From Candidatus Hodarchaeota archaeon (GTDB lineage Archaea; Asgardarchaeota; Heimdallarchaeia; Hodarchaeales; YT1-057), in the NCBI GenBank assembly GCA_016839955.1, contig JAEOTI010000426.1, positions 1 through 11,382 of the forward strand: a DNA stretch of 11,382 bases, given 5' to 3'. Both the position numbers and the translations under genes were made by a program. This document shows, piece after piece, positions 1 through 6,641 of the stretch; the first letter of the stretch is position 1; every line of letters starts with the position of its first letter. Under the pieces are notes generated by a model. It was not told where the DNA came from. It saw only the letters and a list, made by a program, of their open reading frames with translations, and made no database searches.

Positions 1-632
1 ATATCCGCAACTTCCATTCCAACTTGATCTACCATACCCGCATGGAGTGCTTTAGACTCAAAATCAATATTACTCCCTTCTTGACCGGTATGGCATGCTG
101 AAAGCAAATGAGTTACTTCTGTTTCGCAGTAACTTAGTACATCTTCAACATCACCCAGAATTTTAGGATTAATTCCAGTAACTAGCTGGGTGACCGGGGC
201 ATTAATCTCAACATTGATACCACCAACATCAATTGGATGTTTCCGACCAAATTTTTCTATTAAATGTTCTAGTAAATGTCTTGCATGACCAACATGTGTA
301 GAGGCTCCTATGGAACAAGCAAGCAAAACAATGCGAGCTTGTTGAGCTGCCATATTAAGCCCACAAGCTCCTCGTTTATTTTCTGTTAAATCACACTTTC
401 CAAAAGTGCAAAGACAACAAACATCACAAAATGGTAGATAAAATGGTTTGTATCGTTCCAAAAGCTTGAAATCCCATTCCCTCAAATCAGTTATATTAGG
501 AAATGGGGTTGGCCCAACTGATTCGGTTAATGGTTCTTCAGATACCCTTCCAACTGACATTTTCAGATCTTTAATAGACACAGAATTTGATTTAAATTCT
601 TTTGCCTTTACAAACAAGCCATCTTTAGGCAA
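1..632 (-). CDS. cdhA: CO dehydrogenase/acetyl-CoA synthase (ACDS) alpha subunit, paralogue 1; N-terminal part, runs off left edge
   Basis: This is the nickel CO dehydrogenase subunit of the archaeal ACDS complex, which interconverts CO2 and CO for the Wood-Ljungdahl pathway in the cytoplasm. About 210 of the usual roughly 750-800 residues are present. Seen in the translation: GPTPFP and DLREWD near the N-terminus, then a cysteine cluster CDVCCLCTFGKCD followed by GACG (FeS-cluster ligands in the family), then ACHTGQEG and FESKALHAGMVD. It aligns without gaps over most of its length to the second CdhA at the right end, roughly half identical by eye. The start is a judgement. The only ATG (560) would cut off a segment, SIKDLKMSVGRV, that resembles the other paralogue, so an upstream TTG is more likely: 632 with GAAAGG 12 nt upstream, or 617. 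The frame is closed by TAA at 654-656. Confidence 0.92.
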   Translation of the reverse strand, partial: MPKDGLFVKAKEFKSNSVSIKDLKMSVGRVSEEPLTESVGPTPFPNITDLREWDFKLLERYKPFYLPFCDVCCLCTFGKCDLTENKRGACGLNMAAQQARIVLLACSIGASTHVGHARHLLEHLIEKFGRKHPIDVGGINVEINAPVTQLVTGINPKILGDVEDVLSYCETEVTHLLSACHTGQEGSNIDFESKALHAGMVDQVGMEVAD

Positions 633-755
633 TCTTATACACAACCTTTCAAATTATTTCATTGCTAATAAGTGAGAAGTTAATCCGTTATTTAATCATT
701 AATAGGATGTTCAGTCCTTTATGACCCGCATAGACTAGGAAAGAAGTAAATAGAG

Positions 756-776
756 TTTTGAACGAATGCACAAAAA
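756..776. promoter_or_regulatory. Candidate operator: TTTTG-N10-CAAAAA dyad upstream of cdhA-1
   Basis: TTTTG (756-760) and CAAAAA (771-776) form inverted arms around a 10-base spacer whose right half reads ATGCA. The same arrangement, with the same spacer length and the identical right half ATGCACAAAAA, occurs at 9922-9942 on the other side of the window, before the second cdhA. The site lies about 125 bases upstream of the likely cdhA-1 start. A role as a transcription factor site is inferred from the repetition and symmetry alone. Confidence 0.4.
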
Positions 777-1444
777 CTTAATTTTGGGCTATTCAAAAAG
801 CTTTTGGGAAAATCTTCTTAAAAATAAATATAACCTATCAAAATGACCCAGATAATGAGATGGCAAAAAAAATCAAGATTTTGAAGGAAAATAAATAGAA
901 TATACAGAACGGCTTTCATCTTTTTTATATAACCCTTGATTTTAGTTTAATTAAATGATTTTCACCTTTTCTTTTCCACCCTAAAGATTTCTCGAATAGA
1001 AATTTTAAGATTCATATTGTATCATTTTCCTTGAAAATGCTTACATTTTAGAACATTTATTTCCATTTCAATTTGTTACTAAAACAGGAAAATACTTTAC
1101 ATTAAAAACTAGTTATTAAACCCACTAAATAATAGTATTGCTTAAAGCTATTCCAATTCAAATTTTAATCTTGTAAATAAAAACACAGTTCCAATATATC
1201 TCAGAATAAGAATATATATGGATTCCATTTTTATTATAAAACTATTATGCTAACTTTAGATTATTCCTTTTTTTTTGGTTAAGTATCAATTGCGATGAAG
1301 GTTTATCGAAATGGTACTAGCGGGATTAGAGTCTAAATTTAAAAGCATCCTGGAGAAATCAAAACCTTGATCTTTGTGAATTGTAAATTATTTTAGTGCC
1401 TATGGATCTAGGGAATTATTGCCAATGGTAGGGTCTGGTTATGA

Positions 1445-1552
1445 TATGCAAACGACAGCTACTCTATATTTTACGTAGCTGTAGTGGCATTCGGAATTTT
1501 TCCCGAATCCTTCTTAAAACTTGTATATCGAGCTGCTGAGACTTTATTTTAG
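1445..1552 (+). pseudogene. Possible 3' remnant of a NuoN/NuoM/Mrp-antiporter-like membrane subunit
   Basis: A 35-codon stop-free stretch after TGA at 1442-1444 ends in TAG (1550-1552) and encodes a hydrophobic helix followed by a short amphipathic tail: FYVAVVAFGIFPESFLKLV, then YRAAETLF. This resembles the usual C-terminus of proton-translocating antiporter-type subunits of complex I, Mrp antiporters and membrane hydrogenases: a hydrophobic helix, then G-x-F/Y-P, a short helix and AA(E)xL at the end. No start codon, ribosome site or upstream coding sequence in frame is visible, so at most a fragment survives. The match rests on one short stretch and could be chance. The hairpins noted at 1455-1562 overlap it. 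Confidence 0.28.
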
Positions 1553-1589
1553 GTTTTAGCAGTTTATACACTTTTTTACATTATACAAG
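1455..1589. repeat. Cluster of three short inverted repeats 3' of cooT
   Basis: Hairpin 1: ACAGCTAC (1455-1462) pairs with GTAGCTGT (1475-1482), 8 of 8. Hairpin 2: ATTCGG (1489-1494) pairs with CCGAAT (1503-1508). Hairpin 3: CTGCTGAGAC (1533-1542) pairs with GTTTTAGCAG (1553-1562) with two G-T wobbles on the plus strand, and is flanked by TGTATA/TATACA (1522-1527, 1565-1570) or alternatively CTTGTATA/TATACAAG (1520-1527, 1582-1589). The cluster lies just downstream of the cooT stop on the minus strand, so it could be 3' UTR structure or a terminator region. It could also be incidental, since it overlaps a possible coding remnant. Confidence 0.4.
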
Positions 1590-1599
1590 GAATTTTATT

Positions 1600-1809
1600 T
1601 CACTTAGAAGTAAAAAGTATATCATCTTCTTTATCTAAAATTATTCTTGCATTCATGAAATCAATATGTCGTATAATCCCTTTAATAACCTTTTGATCTG
1701 CCATTAAAGGATGTAAAATTATTTTATTCTTATCAAGTTGAATATAAGCGATTTCTTTGAGAATCGGAGTTTCAAGATCAGTACTCCAATAAGCGCTGGA
1801 AAGACACAT
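1600..1809 (-). CDS. cooT: CooT-like small nickel-binding CO dehydrogenase accessory protein
   Basis: A 69-residue protein beginning MCLSSAYW and continuing with the pattern of the CooT family (the family once annotated as small predicted RNA-binding proteins): ILKEIAYIQLDKNKIILHPL, then a turn and VIKGIIRHIDFMNARIILD. Members are about 65-70 residues, mostly beta strand, and in Rhodospirillum rubrum CooT the invariant second-position cysteine binds Ni(II) in a dimer; that Cys2 is present here. It lies 27 bases after cooC on the same strand, which supports a role in nickel supply to CO dehydrogenase. Start: the ATG fits the family exactly, because Cys must be residue 2, and AAGAAGATG lies upstream. 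No signal peptide; cytoplasmic. Confidence 0.8.
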   Translation of the reverse strand: MCLSSAYWSTDLETPILKEIAYIQLDKNKIILHPLMADQKVIKGIIRHIDFMNARIILDKEDDILFTSK

Positions 1810-1836
1810 GTGAATAACATCTTCTTAATTCTTTTA

Positions 1837-2628
1837 TCAGGTTTCAGAGAGAATAAAATCTGCGATTTTATCAATATACTGAATAGATTTCTGTCCTTTA
1901 ACAGGTGTTCCTTCTAAACAAGCCATAAAAATATCTGGATCATTTGGGATAGAACCAATGACTTCAAGATCAAATTTTTTCAATTTGGACTCTATTTTTT
2001 TCACTATTTCTTCAGAAGATACTTTGTTAATAATAGCCCAAATTTTTTTATCGTTCATTCCACTAGCTAAGCCATGAATCTTTTTTGCAAGAGTCAACGA
2101 CTCAAAAGAAGGTTCAATAATTAATAATATGACGTCTATACTTTCTTCTACTCCCCTACCAAAATGTTCAACCCCTGCTTCCATATCAACTATCGTAGTT
2201 TCATTTGAAGCTAATTCAAGTCTATTAAGGAATTCTCGAGTCAAAACCCCCATGGGACAAGCGCATCCTTCTAATGATTGAAGGATTTTTCCAATGCTAA
2301 CCAAATTCAGTCCATTTTTTCGTTGAATATAGGGAGGAAAGATTTTCTCTATAGTTATTTTTTCTTGGGTTAAGATATTTTCGCGTAATTCCTGATTTTT
2401 TAAAGAGTTCTTTGATCTAAGCGCTTTCTGAACATTTTTCTTACCTCCAATCAAATCCATTAAAGGAACCGGAGGAGTTTCAAAACCTAGCATGCGATAA
2501 AGACTGGAATTTGACTCATCGGAATCCACAACCAGTGTTTTATAATTATTATCACGTATGGCTGTAGCTAGCAATGTAGTAAAGACACTTTTACCACTAC
2601 CACCCTTCCCACATACTGATAACTTCAT
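1837..2628 (-). CDS. cooC: CooC-type ATPase, nickel insertion into CO dehydrogenase
   Basis: A 263-residue MinD/CooC-class P-loop ATPase. The deviant Walker A GKGGSGKS is at residues 7-14, with the signature lysine. VVDSDESNSSL (33-43) is the switch region, and DMEAGVEHFGRG (148-159) is the switch II/Walker B-like segment characteristic of CooC. The CxC motif GCACPMG (Cys122 and Cys124) corresponds to the metal-binding pair at the CooC dimer interface. CooC uses ATP hydrolysis to mature the NiFeS C-cluster of CO dehydrogenase. Length is typical (about 250-260). It sits between a radical SAM gene (119 bases upstream) and cooT (27 bases downstream), in the same orientation as the neighbouring cdhA. 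The ATG start has AGAAGGT just upstream. Confidence 0.93.
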   Translation of the reverse strand: MKLSVCGKGGSGKSVFTTLLATAIRDNNYKTLVVDSDESNSSLYRMLGFETPPVPLMDLIGGKKNVQKALRSKNSLKNQELRENILTQEKITIEKIFPPYIQRKNGLNLVSIGKILQSLEGCACPMGVLTREFLNRLELASNETTIVDMEAGVEHFGRGVEESIDVILLIIEPSFESLTLAKKIHGLASGMNDKKIWAIINKVSSEEIVKKIESKLKKFDLEVIGSIPNDPDIFMACLEGTPVKGQKSIQYIDKIADFILSET

Positions 2629-2747
2629 GATACCTTCTATGCCACCATTACAACCCTTTTCAAATTAAAATGATTAATCTTATTCTTTTTTTTACCTGAA
2701 AATGTTCTGTTTTCATCTTTACTTAATAAACCAATATTTTACTTATC

Positions 2748-3701
2748 TTAAAAAATCAGATTTTGTTTAGGAAGGCGTCTCATATAGAATTTTTTTCCTT
2801 CATATTCTGTTTCAATAAGCTGATTATTATTAATCATATTTTGAATGATAGACCAGTCAGCCTTTGCTCGGACTAAAAAATCCTGCACTGCGTCTAATCT
2901 CATTGGATGAACAGCAGTGATACTCAAAATGTCTTCTTTAACATTACTTGTAAAATCAAAAGCAGTTCCTTCATATCCTAGTAGCAATTCAACCCTTTTG
3001 AGTCTTTCAATGAATATCTGGTATGCATTATTAATAAAATTCTCATCGGGAGCTTTAACCCAGCTTTCTGCTGGTGGTCGGGTTGGAATTGCCAAATAGG
3101 AAGTAGATAAATTTAAAGAAGCTAGATAGTTCGCTATTTCCCTTAGATGATACTCATCATCATTTATTCCTTTAACAAGCATGGTTTCAGTTATTAGGTT
3201 TCCTTCATAGTTAGCTGTAAATTCATGAATCCCATCAAGAATAGATCCAAGGTGAATATCCTTATGCGGACGATTTATTTTTGACCAAACTTTTTTCCTC
3301 ACAGAATCTACCTTTATTGAAACTAAATTTGCTATTCCTAGATCCTCTTGAACCCCCTTATCGCTTATAAGAGAAGCATTTGAAATAACTCCAATCTTAT
3401 AACCTAATGATTGCAGAGCTTCAATACTTCGACCTAAATTTACGTCTAATGTGGGTTCACCATCAGATACAAAAGTGATATAATCTATTGGCTCTTCAAT
3501 ATTATTAATTTTGTCCAACTTTTCTTTAACTAATTTTAATATGTCTTCTGGAAGATAAAATTCCTGTTTATCAGTTTTCCATCTTTTTGTTCTTCCTAGC
3601 TGGCAATAAACACAGGAATATGTACAAATTTTTGGTGGAATGTTATTTATTCCTAAACTACGTCCTAAACGTCTTGATGGAACAGGGACAAAAACGATCA
3701 T
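2748..3701 (-). CDS. Radical SAM protein (COG0731-like) with C-terminal winged-helix-like domain
   Basis: A 317-residue radical SAM enzyme. The N-terminus reads VPSRRLGRSLGIN and then CTYSCVYC, the CxxxCxxC [4Fe-4S] motif (Cys26, Cys30, Cys33). SDGEPTLD (79-86) is the GEPTL element, and VISNAS and SIKVDS follow in the barrel. From about 250 the sequence changes to a helical segment with a small beta wing (HPMRLDAVQDFL, IETEYEGKKFYMRR), which looks like a winged helix. Proteins of this architecture are widespread in anaerobic archaea and bacteria under names such as Fe-S oxidoreductase; the substrate is not known to me. Position at the head of the cooC-cooT operon suggests, but does not prove, a link to CO dehydrogenase or metal cofactor assembly. 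The ATG start is preceded by AAAGGGATG. Confidence 0.85.
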   Translation of the reverse strand: MIVFVPVPSRRLGRSLGINNIPPKICTYSCVYCQLGRTKRWKTDKQEFYLPEDILKLVKEKLDKINNIEEPIDYITFVSDGEPTLDVNLGRSIEALQSLGYKIGVISNASLISDKGVQEDLGIANLVSIKVDSVRKKVWSKINRPHKDIHLGSILDGIHEFTANYEGNLITETMLVKGINDDEYHLREIANYLASLNLSTSYLAIPTRPPAESWVKAPDENFINNAYQIFIERLKRVELLLGYEGTAFDFTSNVKEDILSITAVHPMRLDAVQDFLVRAKADWSIIQNMINNNQLIETEYEGKKFYMRRLPKQNLIF

Positions 3702-3986
3702 ATTTCATCCCTTTTCAATTTATTTCTTTTTGTTATTTTTTCTAAATGTTAATACTGACCAGTTCCTATTCTATCCTTTTTTATTTGTCATTAATTACAA
3801 AGAAATTGAAGCTTTAGAATAAAATAATCTAAATTTTGATTTTTTTCATGTTTTCAATTTTTCAATCCACCAAAACAATTAATAAGTCTTTGGAAAATAA
3901 TTGACTTGACTAAAAATTATTCAGCCAACTGAAGAATTAGTAGTAAATGTTTACTTAAAGACAATTTATGGGTGGTTTTCTAGAGA
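3702..3986. promoter_or_regulatory. Divergent intergenic region between the radical SAM-cooC-cooT operon and the small DtxR-like gene
   Basis: 285 AT-rich bases between divergently transcribed genes, so it should hold the promoters of both. The minus-strand gene has an SD-like AAAGGGATG at its start. On the plus side there is a 14-base dyad at 3942-3955. T-rich tracts such as those at 3729-3745 and 3838-3866 are present, but no clear TATA/BRE element could be picked. No small ORF looks genuine. Confidence 0.5.
3942..3955. promoter_or_regulatory. Candidate operator, AGTAAA-TG-TTTACT dyad
   Basis: A perfect 6-base inverted repeat with a 2-base centre, 31 bases before the TTG start of a DtxR-like gene. 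The position would overlap a promoter or 5' leader, as expected for an autoregulatory site. In AT-rich DNA a dyad of this length can arise by chance, so the functional reading is weak. Confidence 0.3.
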
Positions 3987-4403
3987 TTGAGACTTTCTCT
4001 TAATGACAAACTCCTCTTAAGATTCCTTCATGATTGGATTCGCCCAATCAGGCCAGGAGACTTGAAAAAACATCTTAATGTCAAACATTCAACCTTAAAT
4101 TGGCAATTAGATTCTCTTCAGAAAAAAAAGTTAATAGAATGGGAAAAATATGGACCAGTATCTCTCACAACAGAAGGGAAAAGAATTGCTGAACATCATT
4201 TACGGCATGCAGCTATATTAGAAGTCTTTCTAATGAGAACTCTTTCGGTGGATCAAAAATTTGCACATGAGGAGAGTATGACAATTGGTCCACTTATCTC
4301 ATGTAAATTAATGAAAAAAATCGACCATGTTCTTGAGAACCTTAATCATAGCCCTTGTTGTGGGGATATTCCACCTGAAGAAGTTTGTGAGCATGAAAAT
4401 TAA
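3987..4403 (+). CDS. DtxR/MntR-family transcriptional regulator, short form lacking primary metal ligands
   Basis: 138 residues: an N-terminal winged helix (about 1-65, with PGDLKKHLNVKHSTLNWQLD as the recognition region and GPVSLTTEGKRIAEHHLRH as wing and linker helix), then the DtxR-type dimerisation domain (about 70-130). It lacks the C-terminal FeoA/SH3 domain found in the second regulator of this window. Of the DtxR ancillary-site residues, His74, Glu79 and His94 can be aligned. The primary-site C-x-x-E-H motif is replaced by Met98, Gly101 and Pro102, so metal sensing is probably altered or lost. The tail is cysteine-rich (SPCCGDIPPEEVCEHEN), which might offer another metal or redox site. 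The start is TTG: an in-frame TAG lies at 3981-3983 and GGTGG is upstream. Its target is unknown; divergent placement suggests the radical SAM-cooC-cooT operon. Confidence 0.75.
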   Translation: MRLSLNDKLLLRFLHDWIRPIRPGDLKKHLNVKHSTLNWQLDSLQKKKLIEWEKYGPVSLTTEGKRIAEHHLRHAAILEVFLMRTLSVDQKFAHEESMTIGPLISCKLMKKIDHVLENLNHSPCCGDIPPEEVCEHEN

Positions 4404-4502
4404 TGTCAAAAACCAACCCAGCGACATCATTTTTGTCAAATATTTTGATTTTGCAATAAATTTAGTCTTTTTGAAAATTAACAGATTTTTCAATAAAAAA
4501 AG

Positions 4503-4837
4503 ATGTTAGAAAGAATTTATGGAGCTAAAAAATTGTCTCAACCTGTTTCGCAGAAAAAAAAGCTTCCCATTCCACCAGCTGTTCAAGAAAGAATGAAATT
4601 AATTAAAAAACATTTGTTGTAATGAGTGGTAAGGGTGGAGTAGGAAAATCAACTGTAGCAGCTAATTTAGCTTTGGCATTCGCTAAAGCACACCACAATA
4701 AGGTTAGAAGGGCAAACTCCAATTGTAACCCCAGGGGAACTGCTCCTGTTACAGGTCCAAATGGATTAAATGTTGTTTCAATGGCTTTCTTTCTAAAAGA
4801 AGACACCCCTGTTATTTCGAGGGGACCCAATCATTGA
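4503..4837 (+). pseudogene. Decayed Mrp/NBP35 (ApbC)-family P-loop ATPase
   Basis: Remnant of an iron-sulfur carrier ATPase of about 280-300 residues. An ATG at 4503 opens 39 codons (ending QERMKLIKKHLL) and stops at 4620-4622. The next frame starts exactly there with the Walker A, MSGKGGVGKST, then VAANLALAFAKA. One more A in the run at 4605-4610 would join the halves as IKKTFVVMSGKGG, so a single-base deletion is the likely break. After HHNKV the expected GILDADI-GP segment of about 20 residues is missing and replaced by RRANSNCNPRG. Family sequence resumes as PVTGPNGLNVVSMAFFLKEDTPVI-RGP and ends at a stop after NH. The C-terminal half, including the FeS-binding CxxC, is gone. The three lesions together argue against a pure sequencing error. 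Confidence 0.85.
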
Positions 4838-4863
4838 GGAAGATTAAGGAAAAGTAAGGAAAA

Positions 4864-5619
4864 ATGGTTTTAGTTGAGTTATTAATTTTGTTCACATTGA
4901 TCGGCTTTGCTGCAGGATTAATGAGTGGAATTTTTGGTATTGGGGGGGGATCTGTAAGAATTCCTTTATTAAATCTCACAGGACTACCATTACTCAGTGC
5001 TTTTGCCACAAATTTATTTGTTATTCCATTTTCATCTGCATTAGGTGCCAGAAGTCATAATCAGAACATAGTTTGGGAACTTGTACCATATATTACATGT
5101 GGCGGTATTATAGGATCAGTATTGGGAGCTTTATTAACTGGATTTATACCTACATTAATGCTTGCGATTCTTTTTGTTGTTCTTGCTATTATCACAATAT
5201 TTGGAATTCATTTTGAGAAACTTGCTCCTAAAATGGATGAAAAAATTAGAAATTTTCAATATACGGGACAACAAATCGCTATAGGGACCTTTTCTCTTAA
5301 CCTGATTACTGGAATGCGAGGAGGTAGTGGAGGTTCGTTATTTCCATCATTTCTAAAGATGATAGGAATTGAAATCCATGAAGCAATAGCTACATCTTTA
5401 TTTGCAACCATTTTTACTGCTTTATTCGCTTTACTACCCTATTTGATTCGAGGAGACATAATGCTGGTTCCAACGATATATGTCCTCATAGGTTCACTTG
5501 TTGGTGTAAAACTTGGAAGTAAAATATCACTAAAAGCCAAACCAACATGGTTAGAAGTTGGATTATCTATATTGGTTATATTTTTAGCTTTTATTGTGGT
5601 TTATAAGGTTTTATTATGA
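4864..5619 (+). CDS. TauE/SafE-family membrane permease (sulfite/organosulfonate exporter family)
   Basis: A 251-residue integral membrane protein with about eight hydrophobic segments in two repeats. The first repeat has GFAAGLMSGIFGIGGGSVRIPLL and the second has LITGMRGGSGGSLFPSFL, the paired glycine-rich motifs of the TauE/SafE (DUF81) family. Family members move small anions such as sulfite, sulfoacetate or other organosulfur compounds; the actual substrate cannot be read from the sequence. The ATG start is preceded by repeated AAGGA. It begins 26 bases after the Mrp pseudogene and is followed 43 bases later by hdrC, so it seems to head a four-gene operon with HdrC, OsmC-like and phosphatase genes, which is compatible with sulfur compound handling (inference). 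Confidence 0.88.
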   Translation: MVLVELLILFTLIGFAAGLMSGIFGIGGGSVRIPLLNLTGLPLLSAFATNLFVIPFSSALGARSHNQNIVWELVPYITCGGIIGSVLGALLTGFIPTLMLAILFVVLAIITIFGIHFEKLAPKMDEKIRNFQYTGQQIAIGTFSLNLITGMRGGSGGSLFPSFLKMIGIEIHEAIATSLFATIFTALFALLPYLIRGDIMLVPTIYVLIGSLVGVKLGSKISLKAKPTWLEVGLSILVIFLAFIVVYKVLL

Positions 5620-5642
5620 ATAGAGATGATTTCAAGAGAGTA

Positions 5643-5651
5643 GAAAGGAGG
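5643..5651 (+). promoter_or_regulatory. Strong ribosome binding site GAAAGGAGG fixing a TTG start
   Basis: GAAAGGAGG ends 11 bases before TTG (5663-5665). It is the strongest Shine-Dalgarno match in the window and supports TTG as the hdrC start, giving a normal-length N-terminus before the first cysteine motif. A similar case is GGAGG at 10240-10244 before the TTG of the second cdhA. Confidence 0.75.
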
Positions 5652-5662
5652 TATTATTACTA

Positions 5663-6172
5663 TTGTCCTGCGTTGAGGCCCTTGATGATATAGCAAAGGA
5701 GTTTCGCTTATGTTATCAGTGTGGCATGTGTAGTTCAGGTTGTCCTGTATTCAGAGTGGATTCTCGACAAAATCCACGTCAACTCATTCAGAAACTCTTG
5801 CTTGGGGATTTTGATGAAGTCTTGGATGTAGAATCCCCTATTTGGTATTGTTGTATGTGTCTTACATGCTCACAACGGTGCCCCCAAGCTGTTGATCTCC
5901 CACATCTATTTATATATATTAAAAATCTCGCTGTAAGAAATGGTCAAGTTCCAGAAGGATTACTCCGAGAAGTTACAACACTTTTGAATACTGGTATTAC
6001 CACTAATATTTCTAAAGCCGTTAAAAAACAGCGTGAAAAATGGGGGCTTCCAGAATGTACACCAGCTCCTATGGATGAGATCAGAAAATTATTAGACCTT
6101 ACAGGTTTTTCTGCGTTAGTGAAACAAGCCTCTTCCACCTTTAAAACCAATAGTCTGAATTCGGGGAAGTGA
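5663..6172 (+). CDS. hdrC: Heterodisulfide reductase subunit C-like ferredoxin protein
   Basis: A 169-residue HdrC-type protein with two classical 4Fe-4S motifs: C17-x2-C20-x2-C23-x3-C27-P in CYQCGMCSSGCPV, and C63-x2-C66-x2-C69-x3-C73-P in CCMCLTCSQRCPQ. DLPHLFIYIKNLAVRNG and the helical tail with AVKKQREKWGLP are typical HdrC features. HdrC passes electrons between the flavin subunit HdrA and the disulfide-reducing HdrB. No hdrB is in the window and the only hdrA is a remnant at 7582, so its partner is elsewhere or another protein. The start is TTG, 11 bases after a perfect AGGAGGT site (5646-5652 region). The stop is 7 bases from the next start, indicating coupling with the OsmC-like gene. 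Confidence 0.92.
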   Translation: MSCVEALDDIAKEFRLCYQCGMCSSGCPVFRVDSRQNPRQLIQKLLLGDFDEVLDVESPIWYCCMCLTCSQRCPQAVDLPHLFIYIKNLAVRNGQVPEGLLREVTTLLNTGITTNISKAVKKQREKWGLPECTPAPMDEIRKLLDLTGFSALVKQASSTFKTNSLNSGK

Positions 6173-6179
6173 GTAAGTT

Positions 6180-6617
6180 ATGTCCGCACTTTCTCCACGT
6201 AAAATGAATTTTCAAGCACACAGTAAGTGGACTAATGAGGATGGACATTCTCTTGAAATTGAAAAAATGCAAATTAATTATCAGTATGCAATAAGCGGAA
6301 ATGAAGTCAAAAGTGAACCTTGTCCAGTTGAACTCTTTATTGGTGCTATTGGAAGTTGTTTTATTACTACATTTTTGAATCTTGCATCAAAAAGAGACAT
6401 TCTTACAACTAAACTTGATCTAAAAACTGCAATCACACTTCAACTACAAAAAGGAAAATATGAAGTCGAGTCTTTGAAAATCTATGGGATCATTAACACA
6501 TCGTCAAACTCTCATCAAATCGCTCAACAGCTTATAGATCTAGCTTTGGAGTCTTGCCCCCTCATTAATCTAGTAAGAGGAAATGTGTCACTTTCCACTG
6601 AAGTTGAAATAGCATAA
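6180..6617 (+). CDS. OsmC/Ohr-family protein
   Basis: A 145-residue single-domain OsmC-fold protein. The two catalytic cysteines of the family are visible: Cys60 in PVELFIGAIGSCFITTFLNL, and Cys126 in ALESCPLINLV, a spacing typical of OsmC/Ohr/YhfA proteins. Family members reduce organic hydroperoxides or act on other sulfur or thiol substrates, normally as cytoplasmic dimers. An additional cysteine, Cys48, precedes the first motif. Placement between hdrC (7-base gap upstream) and a phosphatase (24-base gap downstream) points to a co-transcribed thiol/sulfur role rather than a stand-alone peroxide response; that is inference. ATG start. Confidence 0.88.
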   Translation: MSALSPRKMNFQAHSKWTNEDGHSLEIEKMQINYQYAISGNEVKSEPCPVELFIGAIGSCFITTFLNLASKRDILTTKLDLKTAITLQLQKGKYEVESLKIYGIINTSSNSHQIAQQLIDLALESCPLINLVRGNVSLSTEVEIA

Positions 6618-6641
6618 TTATTGCAAAAGGAGATCTAATCA

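Larger units (their letters stand above)
633..1599. other. Long stretch with no intact gene between cdhA-1 and cooT
   Basis: About 970 bases, very AT-rich, with stops in all frames and no convincing gene. It contains a dyad motif at 756-776 that is shared with the other cdhA upstream region, an unrecognised stop-free run at 782-895, a possible decayed 3' gene end at 1445-1552, and three short hairpin-capable inverted repeats at 1455-1589. I see nothing interpretable between about 900 and 1290. It probably includes the promoter of cdhA-1 and the 3' untranslated region of the cooC-cooT operon, but I could not pick out a clear TATA/BRE element. Confidence 0.6.

Noticed and set aside
448..675. 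Plus-strand 75-codon ORF overlapping the left cdhA
   Set aside because: It lies antisense to the conserved N-terminal region of CdhA, and its protein has no recognisable feature; a shadow frame.
782..895. Stop-free 38-codon run (ending NDPDNEMAKKIKILKENK) that looks protein-like
   Set aside because: No start codon in the first two thirds, no ribosome site and no family I recognise; lysine-rich runs are common in AT-rich DNA.
1295..1336. MKVYRNGTSGIRV, recalling the FGTSGIRG N-terminus of phosphomannomutases
   Set aside because: Only a 13-residue stretch ending in TAA, with a key residue different and no continuation in any frame; too short to call a remnant.
4440..4502. TTGAAAA...TTTTTCAA imperfect hairpin before the Mrp remnant as a terminator
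   Set aside because: Built only of A and T with a bulge, as expected by chance in this composition.
4308..4509. Short ORFs on both strands overlapping the end of the small DtxR-like gene
   Set aside because: They read through the cysteine-rich tail of the regulator in other frames and have no family features; shadows.
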